DNA of 64,000 nucleotides from Algoriphagus sediminis (GTDB lineage Bacteria; Bacteroidota; Bacteroidia; Cytophagales; Cyclobacteriaceae), in assembly GCF_030403435.1 (NCBI RefSeq), contig NZ_JAUEPH010000002.1, positions 186,001 to 250,000 on the forward strand, written 5' to 3'. Below, one piece after another: positions 36,688 to 45,089 of the stretch. The position numbers were made by a program, and so were the translations under genes. The notes under the pieces were generated by a model that was not told where the DNA came from, ran no database searches, and saw only the letters and a program-made list of their open reading frames with translations. How positions within the stretch are numbered: position 1 is the stretch's first letter; each line of letters starts with the position of its first letter.

Positions 36688-37635
36688 ATGAACCTACTTC
36701 AAAAATTATTTTCGCTTTTCGGTTTAGCTCTCATCGGTTTATTAATATCTCCTCAGACTCTAGCACAAGATGGAGAACCCTTCAGAACCAGGACATTTGA
36801 TGTATCATCCCCAGCAGAGTTTTCAGCGGAAACTTCAGGCTCAGCGGTAAAGGTCACCGGTACCCAAGGGGGCCAAATAGTGGTCCGCATGTATGCCAAA
36901 TATCGAAATCAGGATGAGTATATGAGTGCTGCAGAGGTGGATGAAAACCTTGGAGATTATACCCTGAAATTAGAGCACTCAGGAAATGAAGTTGATCTCG
37001 TTTTCAAAAGGAAAAATTCCAACGGATGGAACTGGGGTGATCAGAAAATGAATGTGTACTTCGAGGTGGAAGTTCCCTTTCAAACAGAGACCACTTTTAA
37101 AACAAGCGGAGGTTCCATCAGCCTTGAGGGAGTCAGTGGTGATCATGATATCAGTACCAGTGGAGGAAGCGTGAGTATAAGCAAAGGAGAAGGTGATATT
37201 ACCGCCAGGTCATCAGGAGGATCTTTCAGACTGAGTGATTTTTCAGGAGATATTGAAGTAAAAACTAGTGGAGGTTCTGTCAGCATGGATAAGCTCGAAG
37301 GAGAAATCGAAGTGTATACTTCAGGAGGAAGTGTGAAGCTTAAAGATATTTCTGGAAGTATAGGCGCCTATACGAGTGGAGGAAGTATTTCTGCCGATCT
37401 GGTTGAAATTTCAGATGATTTGGAATTCAAAAGCAGCGGAGGGAGCATCACCGTTTCCATCCCGTCTACAGCGGGCCTTGATTTGGATATAAGGGGTGGA
37501 AGGGTAGGATTTGACATGATCAATTTCAATGGAACAGTAGAAAAAGACAGAGTGAATGGGGAAATGAATGGCGGAGGTTATTCTCTGGTCATGCAGAGCT
37601 CTGGTGGCAGAGTAAAGCTTGAATACACAGAATAA
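36688..37635 (+). CDS. DUF4097-like exported repeat protein
   Basis: The 315-residue protein has a signal peptide ending SPQTLA-Q. A beta-rich N-terminal part follows, then about seven repeats of 18-20 residues each containing S-G-G-S (KTSGGSISLEGVSGD, STSGGSVSISKGEGD, RSSGGSFRLSDFSGD, KTSGGSVSMDKLEGE and so on, about residues 145-265). They would stack as a beta-solenoid of the DUF4097 type, a fold found in LiaX/YvlB proteins of the Firmicutes envelope-stress response. It is the first gene of operon 6, with permease 7 only 14 bases downstream. Together with the GIN-domain protein it suggests that surface or periplasmic solenoids act with the permeases (inference). Confidence 0.85.
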   Translation: MNLLQKLFSLFGLALIGLLISPQTLAQDGEPFRTRTFDVSSPAEFSAETSGSAVKVTGTQGGQIVVRMYAKYRNQDEYMSAAEVDENLGDYTLKLEHSGNEVDLVFKRKNSNGWNWGDQKMNVYFEVEVPFQTETTFKTSGGSISLEGVSGDHDISTSGGSVSISKGEGDITARSSGGSFRLSDFSGDIEVKTSGGSVSMDKLEGEIEVYTSGGSVKLKDISGSIGAYTSGGSISADLVEISDDLEFKSSGGSITVSIPSTAGLDLDIRGGRVGFDMINFNGTVEKDRVNGEMNGGGYSLVMQSSGGRVKLEYTE

Positions 37636-37649
37636 ACATTCGAATAGAA

Positions 37650-40079
37650 ATGCTGAAAAATTACATCAAAATCGCTTACAGGAACCTGCTGAAAAACAAG
37701 GTCTATTCCCTCATCAATATTTTTGGTCTTGGAGTAGGAATCGCATGTTGTTTTTTGATCTTTAATTTTGTTCAAAAGGAGCTTTCTTACGATACCTACC
37801 ATGCGAATTATGACAGGATTTACCGTGTGATTCATGGAAACACCGAGGGAGATAATACCATTGAGGGAAAAAGCTACGATGACTTCTGGGTTTGGGGAAA
37901 TGCTCCCGTTGGACCTGCCCTTCAGAATGACTTTCCAGAAGTAGATAAGGTGGTTCGTTTTTCAGGCAGGGCCGACATACTTTTCATGCTTGAAGAAGTA
38001 CCCTATCAAGAGACAGGGGTGCTTTTTATGGATTCCACGGCTTTTGATGTTTTTTCATGGAAACTAATACATGGAGATCCGAAAACAGTTCTAGATGCTC
38101 CATACAAAGTGGTTTTGACGGAATCGACAGCTATGAAGTATTTCGGAGAAACTGATGTAGTGGGAAGGACATTGGATGGATCAGCATCTCCCGGCCGATC
38201 GGATGCAGGGCTTTACACTGTTTCCGGGGTGATGGAAGATGTGCCGGAAAACTCTCATTTTGATTTCAATCTGCTTTTGTCTTTCGAGACTTTTTCGACC
38301 AACAGACCATTTATTCTTGAATCCTGGGGCTATGTAGATACTTACACGTATCTCTTAATGGATAAGAATACGGATTTTGAAGCCTTTCAGGCAAAGCTTC
38401 CATCTTTTGTAGAGCGAGTAAGAGCTCTCGACGATGATATCGGGAACTATGACATTGCTGTAGAAAAAATGGAAGACTTCTACTTGAGATCTGAAGCCCA
38501 GCGCCAGCCAGGCACGGTAGGAAGTCTCCCCAATATTTACATTTTCTCGATGATCGGTTTATTCATATTGGTCATCGCCATTATCAATTTTATGAATCTT
38601 TCTACTGCCAGATCTTTGGAACGAGCCAAGGAGGTAGGTATCAGGAAGTCGATTGGAGCTGATCGTTCCAGCTTGATTTATCAGTTCCTTGGAGAGTCAG
38701 GAATGATAGTATCTCTCGCTGGAATTGTAGCAGTTCTTCTGGTAGCTTTGGCACTCCCAATTATGAATGATCTCACTGGTAAGACCTTCATTTTCAATGA
38801 AATGCTGAATACCAAAACTATCCCATTATTTATTATCGGGTTAATGATTGTAGGTCTTTTGGCTGGATCTTATCCTGCTTTGGCTTTGTCATCTTTCAAA
38901 CCAGTCAGCATTTTGAAAGGAGTCAGTAAAACCGATTCGAAGGGAGTTGCCCTCCGTAAAGGATTGGTAGTTTTTCAGTTTGCCTTATCTATTTCACTGA
39001 TCGTAGGCACTTTGGTAGTTTACAATCAAATGACTCATCTCCTTGATAGGGACATGGGGTTCACGGATGAGCAGATGCTACTGATTGAGTACAATTATGA
39101 TTTTCAGGTGAATTCAATCATGGAACCCATTAGGGATCGACTTGAGGATGTGTCAGGCGTTAAGAATGTGGCTTTTTCACGGAGTGTTCCCGGAAGTTAT
39201 TTTCCAAATGCAGGTACCGGAATCGTGAATGCTGAAGGAGAATTTGTGTATAAGGATCAGGCGATTTTCCAGGTAGGCATGGATTTTATCGAGCAGTATG
39301 ATTTGGAAATGGTGGCAGGGAGATCCTATTCAAGAGATATTTTATCTGATACCACTCAGGCAATCGTAGTGAATGAGGCCTTAGCCCGCCAATATGGATA
39401 TGCAAATCCTGCTGATATGCTGGGTAAAAGATTTGAGCAATGGGGGAAAGAAGGAGAGGTCATTGGTATCGTGAAAGACTTCAATTTTGTGTCTTTGCAC
39501 AATGAAATTGAACCTTTGTCCTTGCCATATGAACCTTTTGCCAGTCGCTATGTGTCGATCAAGGTAGAAACTGAAAATCTTCAGGAAACCATAACTGAAG
39601 TTGAGGATATTTGGTCGGAGATGGTCCCTCACAGGCCATTTTTATACAGCTTTCTGGATGAGGATTTTAATAATCAGTATGAGGCTGATTTCAGGTTTAG
39701 GAAGATATTTACTTCATTTTCTGTACTAGCTATTTTGATTGCTTGTCTTGGACTACTTGGACTCGCGACCTACACCGCTGAGCAAAGAACTAAAGAAATT
39801 GGCATTAGAAAAGTTCTTGGTGCTAACGTAGCGAGTCTTATAGCCATGCTTTCCTGGGACTTTGTGAAACTAGTATTGATAGCTTTGGCACTTGCCATTC
39901 CAGTTTCATGGTGGGCGATGGATTCCTGGTTACAAGGATTTGCATATAGAACAAATATTTCAATTTGGATTTTCCCATTAGCGGGAATATTAGCCTTAAG
40001 TGTGGCTGTTTTCACGATCAGTTTCCAGAGTCTGAAGGCCGCTTTGGTGAATCCAGTGAAAAGCCTGAAAAGTGAATAA
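37650..40079 (+). CDS. MacB/FtsX-type ABC permease 7
   Basis: This 809-residue paralogue opens MLKNYIKIAYRNLLKNK with ELSYDTYH after helix 1. The KYFG site is LTESTAMKYFGETDVVGR. The coupling motifs RAKEVGIRKSIGADR and RTKEIGIRKVLGAN are both regular, and GIVKDFNFVSLHNEI is present in the second periplasmic domain. The tail is VNPVKSLKSE. It lies 14 bases after the DUF4097-like gene and 15 bases before permease 8, in the middle of the operon 6 unit. Tight spacing with the solenoid gene makes a physical or functional pairing more likely than for the GIN protein and permease 5. Confidence 0.92.
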   Translation: MLKNYIKIAYRNLLKNKVYSLINIFGLGVGIACCFLIFNFVQKELSYDTYHANYDRIYRVIHGNTEGDNTIEGKSYDDFWVWGNAPVGPALQNDFPEVDKVVRFSGRADILFMLEEVPYQETGVLFMDSTAFDVFSWKLIHGDPKTVLDAPYKVVLTESTAMKYFGETDVVGRTLDGSASPGRSDAGLYTVSGVMEDVPENSHFDFNLLLSFETFSTNRPFILESWGYVDTYTYLLMDKNTDFEAFQAKLPSFVERVRALDDDIGNYDIAVEKMEDFYLRSEAQRQPGTVGSLPNIYIFSMIGLFILVIAIINFMNLSTARSLERAKEVGIRKSIGADRSSLIYQFLGESGMIVSLAGIVAVLLVALALPIMNDLTGKTFIFNEMLNTKTIPLFIIGLMIVGLLAGSYPALALSSFKPVSILKGVSKTDSKGVALRKGLVVFQFALSISLIVGTLVVYNQMTHLLDRDMGFTDEQMLLIEYNYDFQVNSIMEPIRDRLEDVSGVKNVAFSRSVPGSYFPNAGTGIVNAEGEFVYKDQAIFQVGMDFIEQYDLEMVAGRSYSRDILSDTTQAIVVNEALARQYGYANPADMLGKRFEQWGKEGEVIGIVKDFNFVSLHNEIEPLSLPYEPFASRYVSIKVETENLQETITEVEDIWSEMVPHRPFLYSFLDEDFNNQYEADFRFRKIFTSFSVLAILIACLGLLGLATYTAEQRTKEIGIRKVLGANVASLIAMLSWDFVKLVLIALALAIPVSWWAMDSWLQGFAYRTNISIWIFPLAGILALSVAVFTISFQSLKAALVNPVKSLKSE

Positions 40080-40094
40080 TTAAACCATTCCATA

Positions 40095-42497
40095 ATGATC
40101 AAGAATTATTTTAAAATCGCCTGGAGAAATCTATTGAAAAATAGACTTTACTCCTTCTTGAATGTGTTAGGTCTTTCAATTGGGATGGCTGTTTGCCTAC
40201 TCATTATGCTATTTGTAGGTTATGAGCGAGGATTTGATCAAATGCACTCGAAAAATATTTTTCGACTAAATGAAGTGCAGAATTGGGAAGGGATGGTGGC
40301 TCCACAGAAGGTAGCACTCAGTATGTTTCCCATGGGACCTACCCTCCATGAGGAATTCACTGAGGTTCTTAATTATACGACCATGACTAATGGTGGTGAT
40401 TTAATTGTTATGAACGAGAATGAAAGGACTACCATTCCAAATACTATCTGGGCAGATGAGCGGTTTCTAGAAGTGTTTGATTTTGAGCTTATTCAGGGAG
40501 ATAGAAGTACCGCACTGAAAAAGCCGGACGGCATGATCCTTACTGAAAAGAGAGCTAAAATTCTTTTTGGTGATGAACCTGCCCTTGGCAAAGTCCTACC
40601 TGTAGCCGATACAGACAGCGCCTTCGCAGTAGTTACCGGAGTAATGAGAGATATTCCCGAACGGTCACATTTGCAATTTGAGGGGGTGATAGCCATGAAC
40701 ACTTTTTTTGATGATCAGGAAGGCCCGGGTTGGGGTGCAAATTGGTTCAATACCTATTTAGAACTTGTAGATGAGGTAGATATGACATCTATGGAATCCC
40801 GCTTCCCAGAATATCTGATTTCCCATTTGGGCGAGGGTGCTGACGAGAGTTTTCAGCTTTTTCTCCAGCCACTATCTGAAATTCATTCGGGTTCATCTGA
40901 GATTACCCATGACTATTTTAATCACAAGAAGTTTGATAAATCTTATTTGCAGGTTTTCTTTTTTATTGGCCTCATTGTTCTCTTTATAGCAGGAATAAAT
41001 TTCGTCAACCTTGCTACTGCCAAGTCTATGGGTCGAAGTATGGAAATAGGCATTAGAAAGACCTCTGGTGCATCTAGATGGCAGCTTTATTTACAGTTTA
41101 TTACTGAGGCAGTTTTGGTGAGTTTGATTTCATTGCTTTTTGCCTTTTTGATTGTAACTCTTTCCTTAAAATCCTTTAATGAATTGAGCGGAAGGGCGAT
41201 TGAATTTCCATTGTTAAGGGATCCCTTCCTCCTTTTTACTTCCACTTTAGGGGCTTTGTTGGTTGGAATTTTATCAGGAATATATCCAGCAATGGTTTTG
41301 ACTGGATTTAGCCCAGTGAAAGTTCTAAAAGGCAGTTCGAATTCTGGTACAACCAAATCAGGGTTTCGAAATGTCCTCGTTGTAGTCCAATTTGCAGCGG
41401 CAATATTTCTGATTACTGCTACGCTTTTTGCCAAAAGGCAATTGAATTTCATGCAAGAAAGGGATCTTGGTTTTTCCAAAGAACAAGTTATCGTTGTTCC
41501 GATGAATAATTCTTACTCTCAAAGGTTCCAAACTCTAAAGCAGGAATTGCTTTCTTTTTCTGGGGTAGAACAGGTTACTGCATCTGGCCAAAGACTTGGC
41601 AATAACTTGCATCAAACCAGTGGTTCTTTTCGAAGTTTTGGTGAAGAGCGATCACTAGCTTTAAGCCAAATAGCAGTTGACCCGAATTTTCTCGATGTTT
41701 ATGATATTGAGCTTGTGGCAGGTAGGAAATTTGACCCTGATAATGAAAGTGAAGTCGGGAGAACCTACATCATTAATGAATCCTTGGCTAATGAATTAGT
41801 AGAGGATAATCAAAAGATCGAAGACCTAATTGGCTCCAATTTTTACATTTTTGGAACAGATTCTACGGGGTCGATTATCGGGGTAGCAAAGGATTTTAAT
41901 TTTAATTCTTTACATCACAAGATTGAAACACTCGCGATGTTTAATAGTGGAAATCAAGGGTTCTCTGAGATTTCTATTCGGACTTCATCAGAAGATTTTT
42001 CAGAAACTTTAACCCAAATTCAGGCTTCATGGAATAAGGTAATTCCAGAGCAAAAAATGGAATATGAATTCCTCGATGATCATTTCGCTGAGCTTTACAA
42101 ATCGGATCAAACTCTAGAAACTATCGTGAGTCTTCTGACCGGTCTATCCATCCTAGTCTCATGCTTAGGTTTGTTTGGATTGGTCTCATTCGCTACAGAG
42201 CAGCGAGTGAAGGAGATAGGAATTCGAAAGGTTCTTGGCGCCAGCGTGGTTGGAGTCGTTTCCTTGATTTCAAAGGATTTCATTAAACTTATACTAGTCT
42301 GCATCCTAATTGCTATACCTATTTCCTGGTACGTTGTTAAAGATTGGGTTAATGATTTTGCTTATCAGATTGAATTGGATTGGTGGGTATTTGCATTGGC
42401 TGGAATAAGTGCGATAGCTGTCGCTTTATTCACAATCGGTACACAGGCTACAAAAGCCGCTTTGGCCAACCCAGTAAAAAGCCTTAAAAATGAATAA
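40095..42497 (+). CDS. MacB/FtsX-type ABC permease 8
   Basis: The 800-residue paralogue begins MIKNYFKIAWRNLLKNR. After helix 1 it has YERGFDQMH, a variant of the SYD-FH segment. The KYFG site is degenerate (LTEKRAKILFGDEPALGK). The first coupling motif, RSMEIGIRKTSGASRW, shares S-M with permease 5; the second, RVKEIGIRKVLGAS, is regular. GVAKDFNFNSLHHKI is present and the tail is ANPVKSLKNE. It is coupled to permease 7 (15-base gap). A small unknown gene follows 29 bases later. No terminator was seen before the opposing kinase gene. Confidence 0.92.
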   Translation: MIKNYFKIAWRNLLKNRLYSFLNVLGLSIGMAVCLLIMLFVGYERGFDQMHSKNIFRLNEVQNWEGMVAPQKVALSMFPMGPTLHEEFTEVLNYTTMTNGGDLIVMNENERTTIPNTIWADERFLEVFDFELIQGDRSTALKKPDGMILTEKRAKILFGDEPALGKVLPVADTDSAFAVVTGVMRDIPERSHLQFEGVIAMNTFFDDQEGPGWGANWFNTYLELVDEVDMTSMESRFPEYLISHLGEGADESFQLFLQPLSEIHSGSSEITHDYFNHKKFDKSYLQVFFFIGLIVLFIAGINFVNLATAKSMGRSMEIGIRKTSGASRWQLYLQFITEAVLVSLISLLFAFLIVTLSLKSFNELSGRAIEFPLLRDPFLLFTSTLGALLVGILSGIYPAMVLTGFSPVKVLKGSSNSGTTKSGFRNVLVVVQFAAAIFLITATLFAKRQLNFMQERDLGFSKEQVIVVPMNNSYSQRFQTLKQELLSFSGVEQVTASGQRLGNNLHQTSGSFRSFGEERSLALSQIAVDPNFLDVYDIELVAGRKFDPDNESEVGRTYIINESLANELVEDNQKIEDLIGSNFYIFGTDSTGSIIGVAKDFNFNSLHHKIETLAMFNSGNQGFSEISIRTSSEDFSETLTQIQASWNKVIPEQKMEYEFLDDHFAELYKSDQTLETIVSLLTGLSILVSCLGLFGLVSFATEQRVKEIGIRKVLGASVVGVVSLISKDFIKLILVCILIAIPISWYVVKDWVNDFAYQIELDWWVFALAGISAIAVALFTIGTQATKAALANPVKSLKNE

Positions 42498-42526
42498 ATC
42501 TAAGTTTAACCTAAATAGATGAAATC

Positions 42527-42808
42527 ATGAGCCATATAGCCATACCCATTCCGAATGTCGCTGGAAAGCAAGATATCGAAATTCAAGTAATCGTGAATAA
42601 CGAGGTGCAATCTCTGAAATACAAGGTCGAGCTTTTTTATTGGGATGAATGCGAAAACCCGGGCGGACACCGCGCGGACTGTATCAGTGAAATGCTTAGC
42701 CATCATGATCCAAATTGGACAGTTTACTACATTGGCGCTCCGACGGATAAGTTCGTTCCGATCACTTTTGTGGACAGGAAAAGCAAGGAGCTTATGAAGG
42801 CAATGTAA
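42527..42808 (+). CDS. Small cytosolic protein of unknown function
   Basis: The 93-residue protein has no signal peptide or membrane helix and is of mixed charge. It has a compact domain with WDECENPGGHRADCISEM (two Cys and one His close together) and YYIGAPTDKFVPITFVDRKS. The Cys-rich segment could bind a metal, but this is not certain. I do not recognise the family. It lies 29 bases after permease 8 on the same strand and is probably the last gene of that operon. It converges with the orphan kinase gene, 9 bases away. Confidence 0.6.
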   Translation: MSHIAIPIPNVAGKQDIEIQVIVNNEVQSLKYKVELFYWDECENPGGHRADCISEMLSHHDPNWTVYYIGAPTDKFVPITFVDRKSKELMKAM

Positions 42809-42817
42809 GTGGAGGGT

Positions 42818-43873
42818 TTACTTTTCTATCCCATTTATCACATATTCAATTCCAAAGGTAGCACCGGGTTCTTTCTGGTTATTTTTGGCTATTATCCTGC
42901 CTCCGACGGAATTCATTAACTTCTGGCATAAATAAAGCCCAAGACCCATAGAAGGATTTTGGATGTCATAATCTTCTCTATCAGATTTTGAAATATGAAA
43001 AAGAGAGGATAAAATTTCGGGCTTTAAGCCCTCACCAAAGTCCTTGATATCAATTTTCAGGACTCCCTCAGAAATAGCTGAGCTGATCACCACTCTACCG
43101 CCTTTTTCTGAATACTTTATGGCATTATCCAATAGGTTAGTCATCACCCGATCCAAAATGACCAGTGGCAAGAGAACCTTCTCATTAGGGATTTCTGTTT
43201 GTTGAAATTCGATTTTTTTGATATCGGCTTCATAGTGTACATGTCCGATGGCACTGGAAATAAGATTTTTTAGTGAAACTCTTTCTAAAGAATTTTTTTG
43301 CTCCTGTAGATTCCTTTGGCTTTTGATATAATCAATCGAGGTGAGCAGGCGATTCAACTGTACATGAAAATTGCTTTGAAGTTTCTCAATAGTCTGCTCG
43401 TCTAGTAAATCGGTTTTGACTAATTCCAGAACTGCCAAAGAACTATTAATAGGGCCCTGAAGATCATGTCTGAGAATATGAAGTATATTTTCCCTTTCTT
43501 CTTCTATCCTTGAAAGAGACTCGATGGTTTGCTGCACCTCTCTCATCAGTACACCACCTTCGTCTTGATAGTCGGTAGGAAGGTCAGGTATTTTACTATA
43601 TTCTTTAAATTGGAGAAGCGCTTCTTTGGCTAGAATTACTGGCTTAAGCAGTTTATTCAGGACAATCAGAGTAATAATTGTAGCCAAAATGGTCATAAAA
43701 AAGGTGAAAAGTGCCACATTCCATGCCTGAGTTTTGGCTAACTCTGAGTTCAGTAAATAACCTATGATTCCAAATAAGGGTACGTGAATACCTATGAAGG
43801 CAACGAGTAATACCTTTAATGAGAGACTGTTTTTGATTACAGGTACACGGGAAAGAAAAGAATAGGCTTTCAA
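42818..43873 (-). CDS. Orphan sensor histidine kinase
   Basis: The 351-residue kinase has two membrane helices near the N terminus (about 15-38 and 40-60) and no clear sensor domain. The phosphorylation box is ILHILRHDLQGPINSSLAVL (about residues 127-146), with His in RHDLQ. The ATPase domain has MTNLLDNAIKYSE, DFGEGLKPEIL and MGLGLYLCQKLMNSVGG. No response regulator gene lies next to it, and it is the only minus-strand gene inside the permease block. Its partner could be the NtrC-type regulator or one encoded elsewhere. It could have been inserted, since the activator-site pattern resumes just after the next gene. Confidence 0.85.
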   Translation of the reverse strand: MKAYSFLSRVPVIKNSLSLKVLLVAFIGIHVPLFGIIGYLLNSELAKTQAWNVALFTFFMTILATIITLIVLNKLLKPVILAKEALLQFKEYSKIPDLPTDYQDEGGVLMREVQQTIESLSRIEEERENILHILRHDLQGPINSSLAVLELVKTDLLDEQTIEKLQSNFHVQLNRLLTSIDYIKSQRNLQEQKNSLERVSLKNLISSAIGHVHYEADIKKIEFQQTEIPNEKVLLPLVILDRVMTNLLDNAIKYSEKGGRVVISSAISEGVLKIDIKDFGEGLKPEILSSLFHISKSDREDYDIQNPSMGLGLYLCQKLMNSVGGRIIAKNNQKEPGATFGIEYVINGIEK

Positions 43874-44307
43874 TGTAGTTTAGGTTTATCTTAAAGGGGT
43901 GAGATTTTATCACGCCGCTTTGGATTATTTACGACAAGGACAGGGAATTTGGATTAATAAGGAGGTGGTTGAGAGTTTCCAATTTTTATATTGATTTGAT
44001 CGCCCATTGTTGTCGTTCATTGTTCTAAGTTGAGGCTTCTACACTGAAATTCAAGGGTGTGGTCAATGCTTTTACATTATGATTTTTAAGGTTATCCTAT
44101 TCTGAGTATTCGTTTTAGTTTTTGAAACTTTCCTTAAGGCAAAAACCTTAAAATACCACTGCCCTATATTCTAACGACAATCACCATTTAGGCCATTAAC
44201 ACTTTTAATAAAAAATGATTTTAATAAAACTCTAGCTCCAAAGGAAAGTACCAAAAATCCCGACTTATACATTATCTTCGGTGCAGACTAATATTAACCA
44301 CACTTTC
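43874..44307. other. 434-bp gap without a recognised gene
   Basis: The stretch separates two divergent genes. It holds a TATCTTCG box at 44273-44280 before the secreted-protein gene and AT-rich repeats of TTTTAATAAAA near 44205-44230. I see no activator site, TGGCA box, RNA gene or open frame worth reporting. Confidence 0.6.
44273..44280 (+). promoter_or_regulatory. Possible Bacteroidota -7 promoter element
   Basis: TATCTTCG resembles TAnnTTTG and is identical to the box before the PQQ-dehydrogenase gene. A start near 44287 would lie downstream of the GTG at 44281 and so supports the ATG at 44308. Confidence 0.35.
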
Positions 44308-44871
44308 ATGAAAAAACTTGCATTACTCTTTTTCGCTACATTATTTTCTTTTTCCATTCAGGCCCAGACGGAAGATGAGGCAAGGGGGTTATTGGATCAA
44401 TATGTGGATATTTTTGAATCCAAAGAATGGTCAAGATCGCTTGATCTGACTTATCCAGATCTTTTTAATGTGATTCCCAGAGATCAAATGGAGCAGGTGA
44501 TTGAATCCACATTTAATTCACCACTTTTTGAAATGAGTTTTGGAGACTTGGAGGTTCAGAATGTTTCGGAACTTTATGAAGAAGAAGGCCTTAGCTATCG
44601 TTTCATGAATTATAAGCAAGAAATGGCCATGACCGTTTTGGATACAGAAGCGGTTTCTATTAGTGCACTAATTGGACCGATGAGGGCCCAATTCGGAGAA
44701 GAAAATGTGACTGTTTCTGGTTCCACTTTGAATATTTTGGCGAATAATAAACTGGCAGTTCTAAAAAAATCAGGGGATGAAAAGCTTTATGGGCTGGAGA
44801 TCAAAAATGAGCTTAAAGGCCTGATGGGTAATTTTATGAGTGAAACCTTTGTAAGAAGGGCTTTTGACTAG
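44308..44871 (+). CDS. Small secreted protein of unknown function
   Basis: The ATG at 44308 gives 187 residues with a clean signal peptide (MKKLALLFFATLFSFSIQA-Q); a GTG nine codons upstream would spoil it. The mature part is about 167 residues and acidic, with LLDQYVDIFESKEWSRSLDLTYPDLF near its start, a pattern of small periplasmic NTF2- or DUF-type domains. I do not recognise the family. It has a primary-type promoter candidate and not the array-type promoter, and is followed by a terminator. It may simply be a bystander between operon 6 and operon 7. Confidence 0.7.
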   Translation: MKKLALLFFATLFSFSIQAQTEDEARGLLDQYVDIFESKEWSRSLDLTYPDLFNVIPRDQMEQVIESTFNSPLFEMSFGDLEVQNVSELYEEEGLSYRFMNYKQEMAMTVLDTEAVSISALIGPMRAQFGEENVTVSGSTLNILANNKLAVLKKSGDEKLYGLEIKNELKGLMGNFMSETFVRRAFD

Positions 44872-44903
44872 GATTCTCAGAACCTTTTTAGTCGGATAAT
44901 TGT

Positions 44904-44935
44904 AGCCCTAGGTTTAAACCCAGGGTTATTTTTTT
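44904..44935 (+). terminator. Intrinsic terminator after the secreted-protein gene
   Basis: An imperfect 9-bp stem (AGCCCTAGG / CCCAGGGTT, one mismatch and one G-T pair) around TTTAAA, followed by an AT-rich run with seven T residues. Confidence 0.75.
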
Positions 44936-44961
44936 ATAAGCCTTAGTCCAAGCCTTCTCTT

Positions 44962-44987
44962 TGTCCGAAATCGCACAAAATTGTTCG
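44962..44987 (+). promoter_or_regulatory. Activator site 7
   Basis: The half-sites are TGTCCG (44962), CGCACA (44972) and TGTTCG (44982), with AAAT as both spacers. It ends 60 bases before the -24 box. Confidence 0.75.
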
Positions 44988-45047
44988 GGGAAATTGGGGT
45001 CTATTTGATCAAGTACCGCTTTTCTAGGTAATTGGGCCGATTTTTAA

Positions 45048-45063
45048 TGGCATTAATCTGGAA
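45048..45063 (+). promoter_or_regulatory. Sigma-54-type promoter 7
   Basis: TGGCAT, five bases, then TGGA. The expected start is near 45074, 16 bases before permease 9. Confidence 0.6.
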
Positions 45064-45089
45064 TAAACTGGCATGTAATCGCGAATGCC

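Noticed and set aside
37090..37490. Short-period DNA repeats that could be taken for a repeat array
   Set aside because: They encode the S-G-G-S repeats of the DUF4097-like protein and have no spacer structure, so they are not CRISPR.
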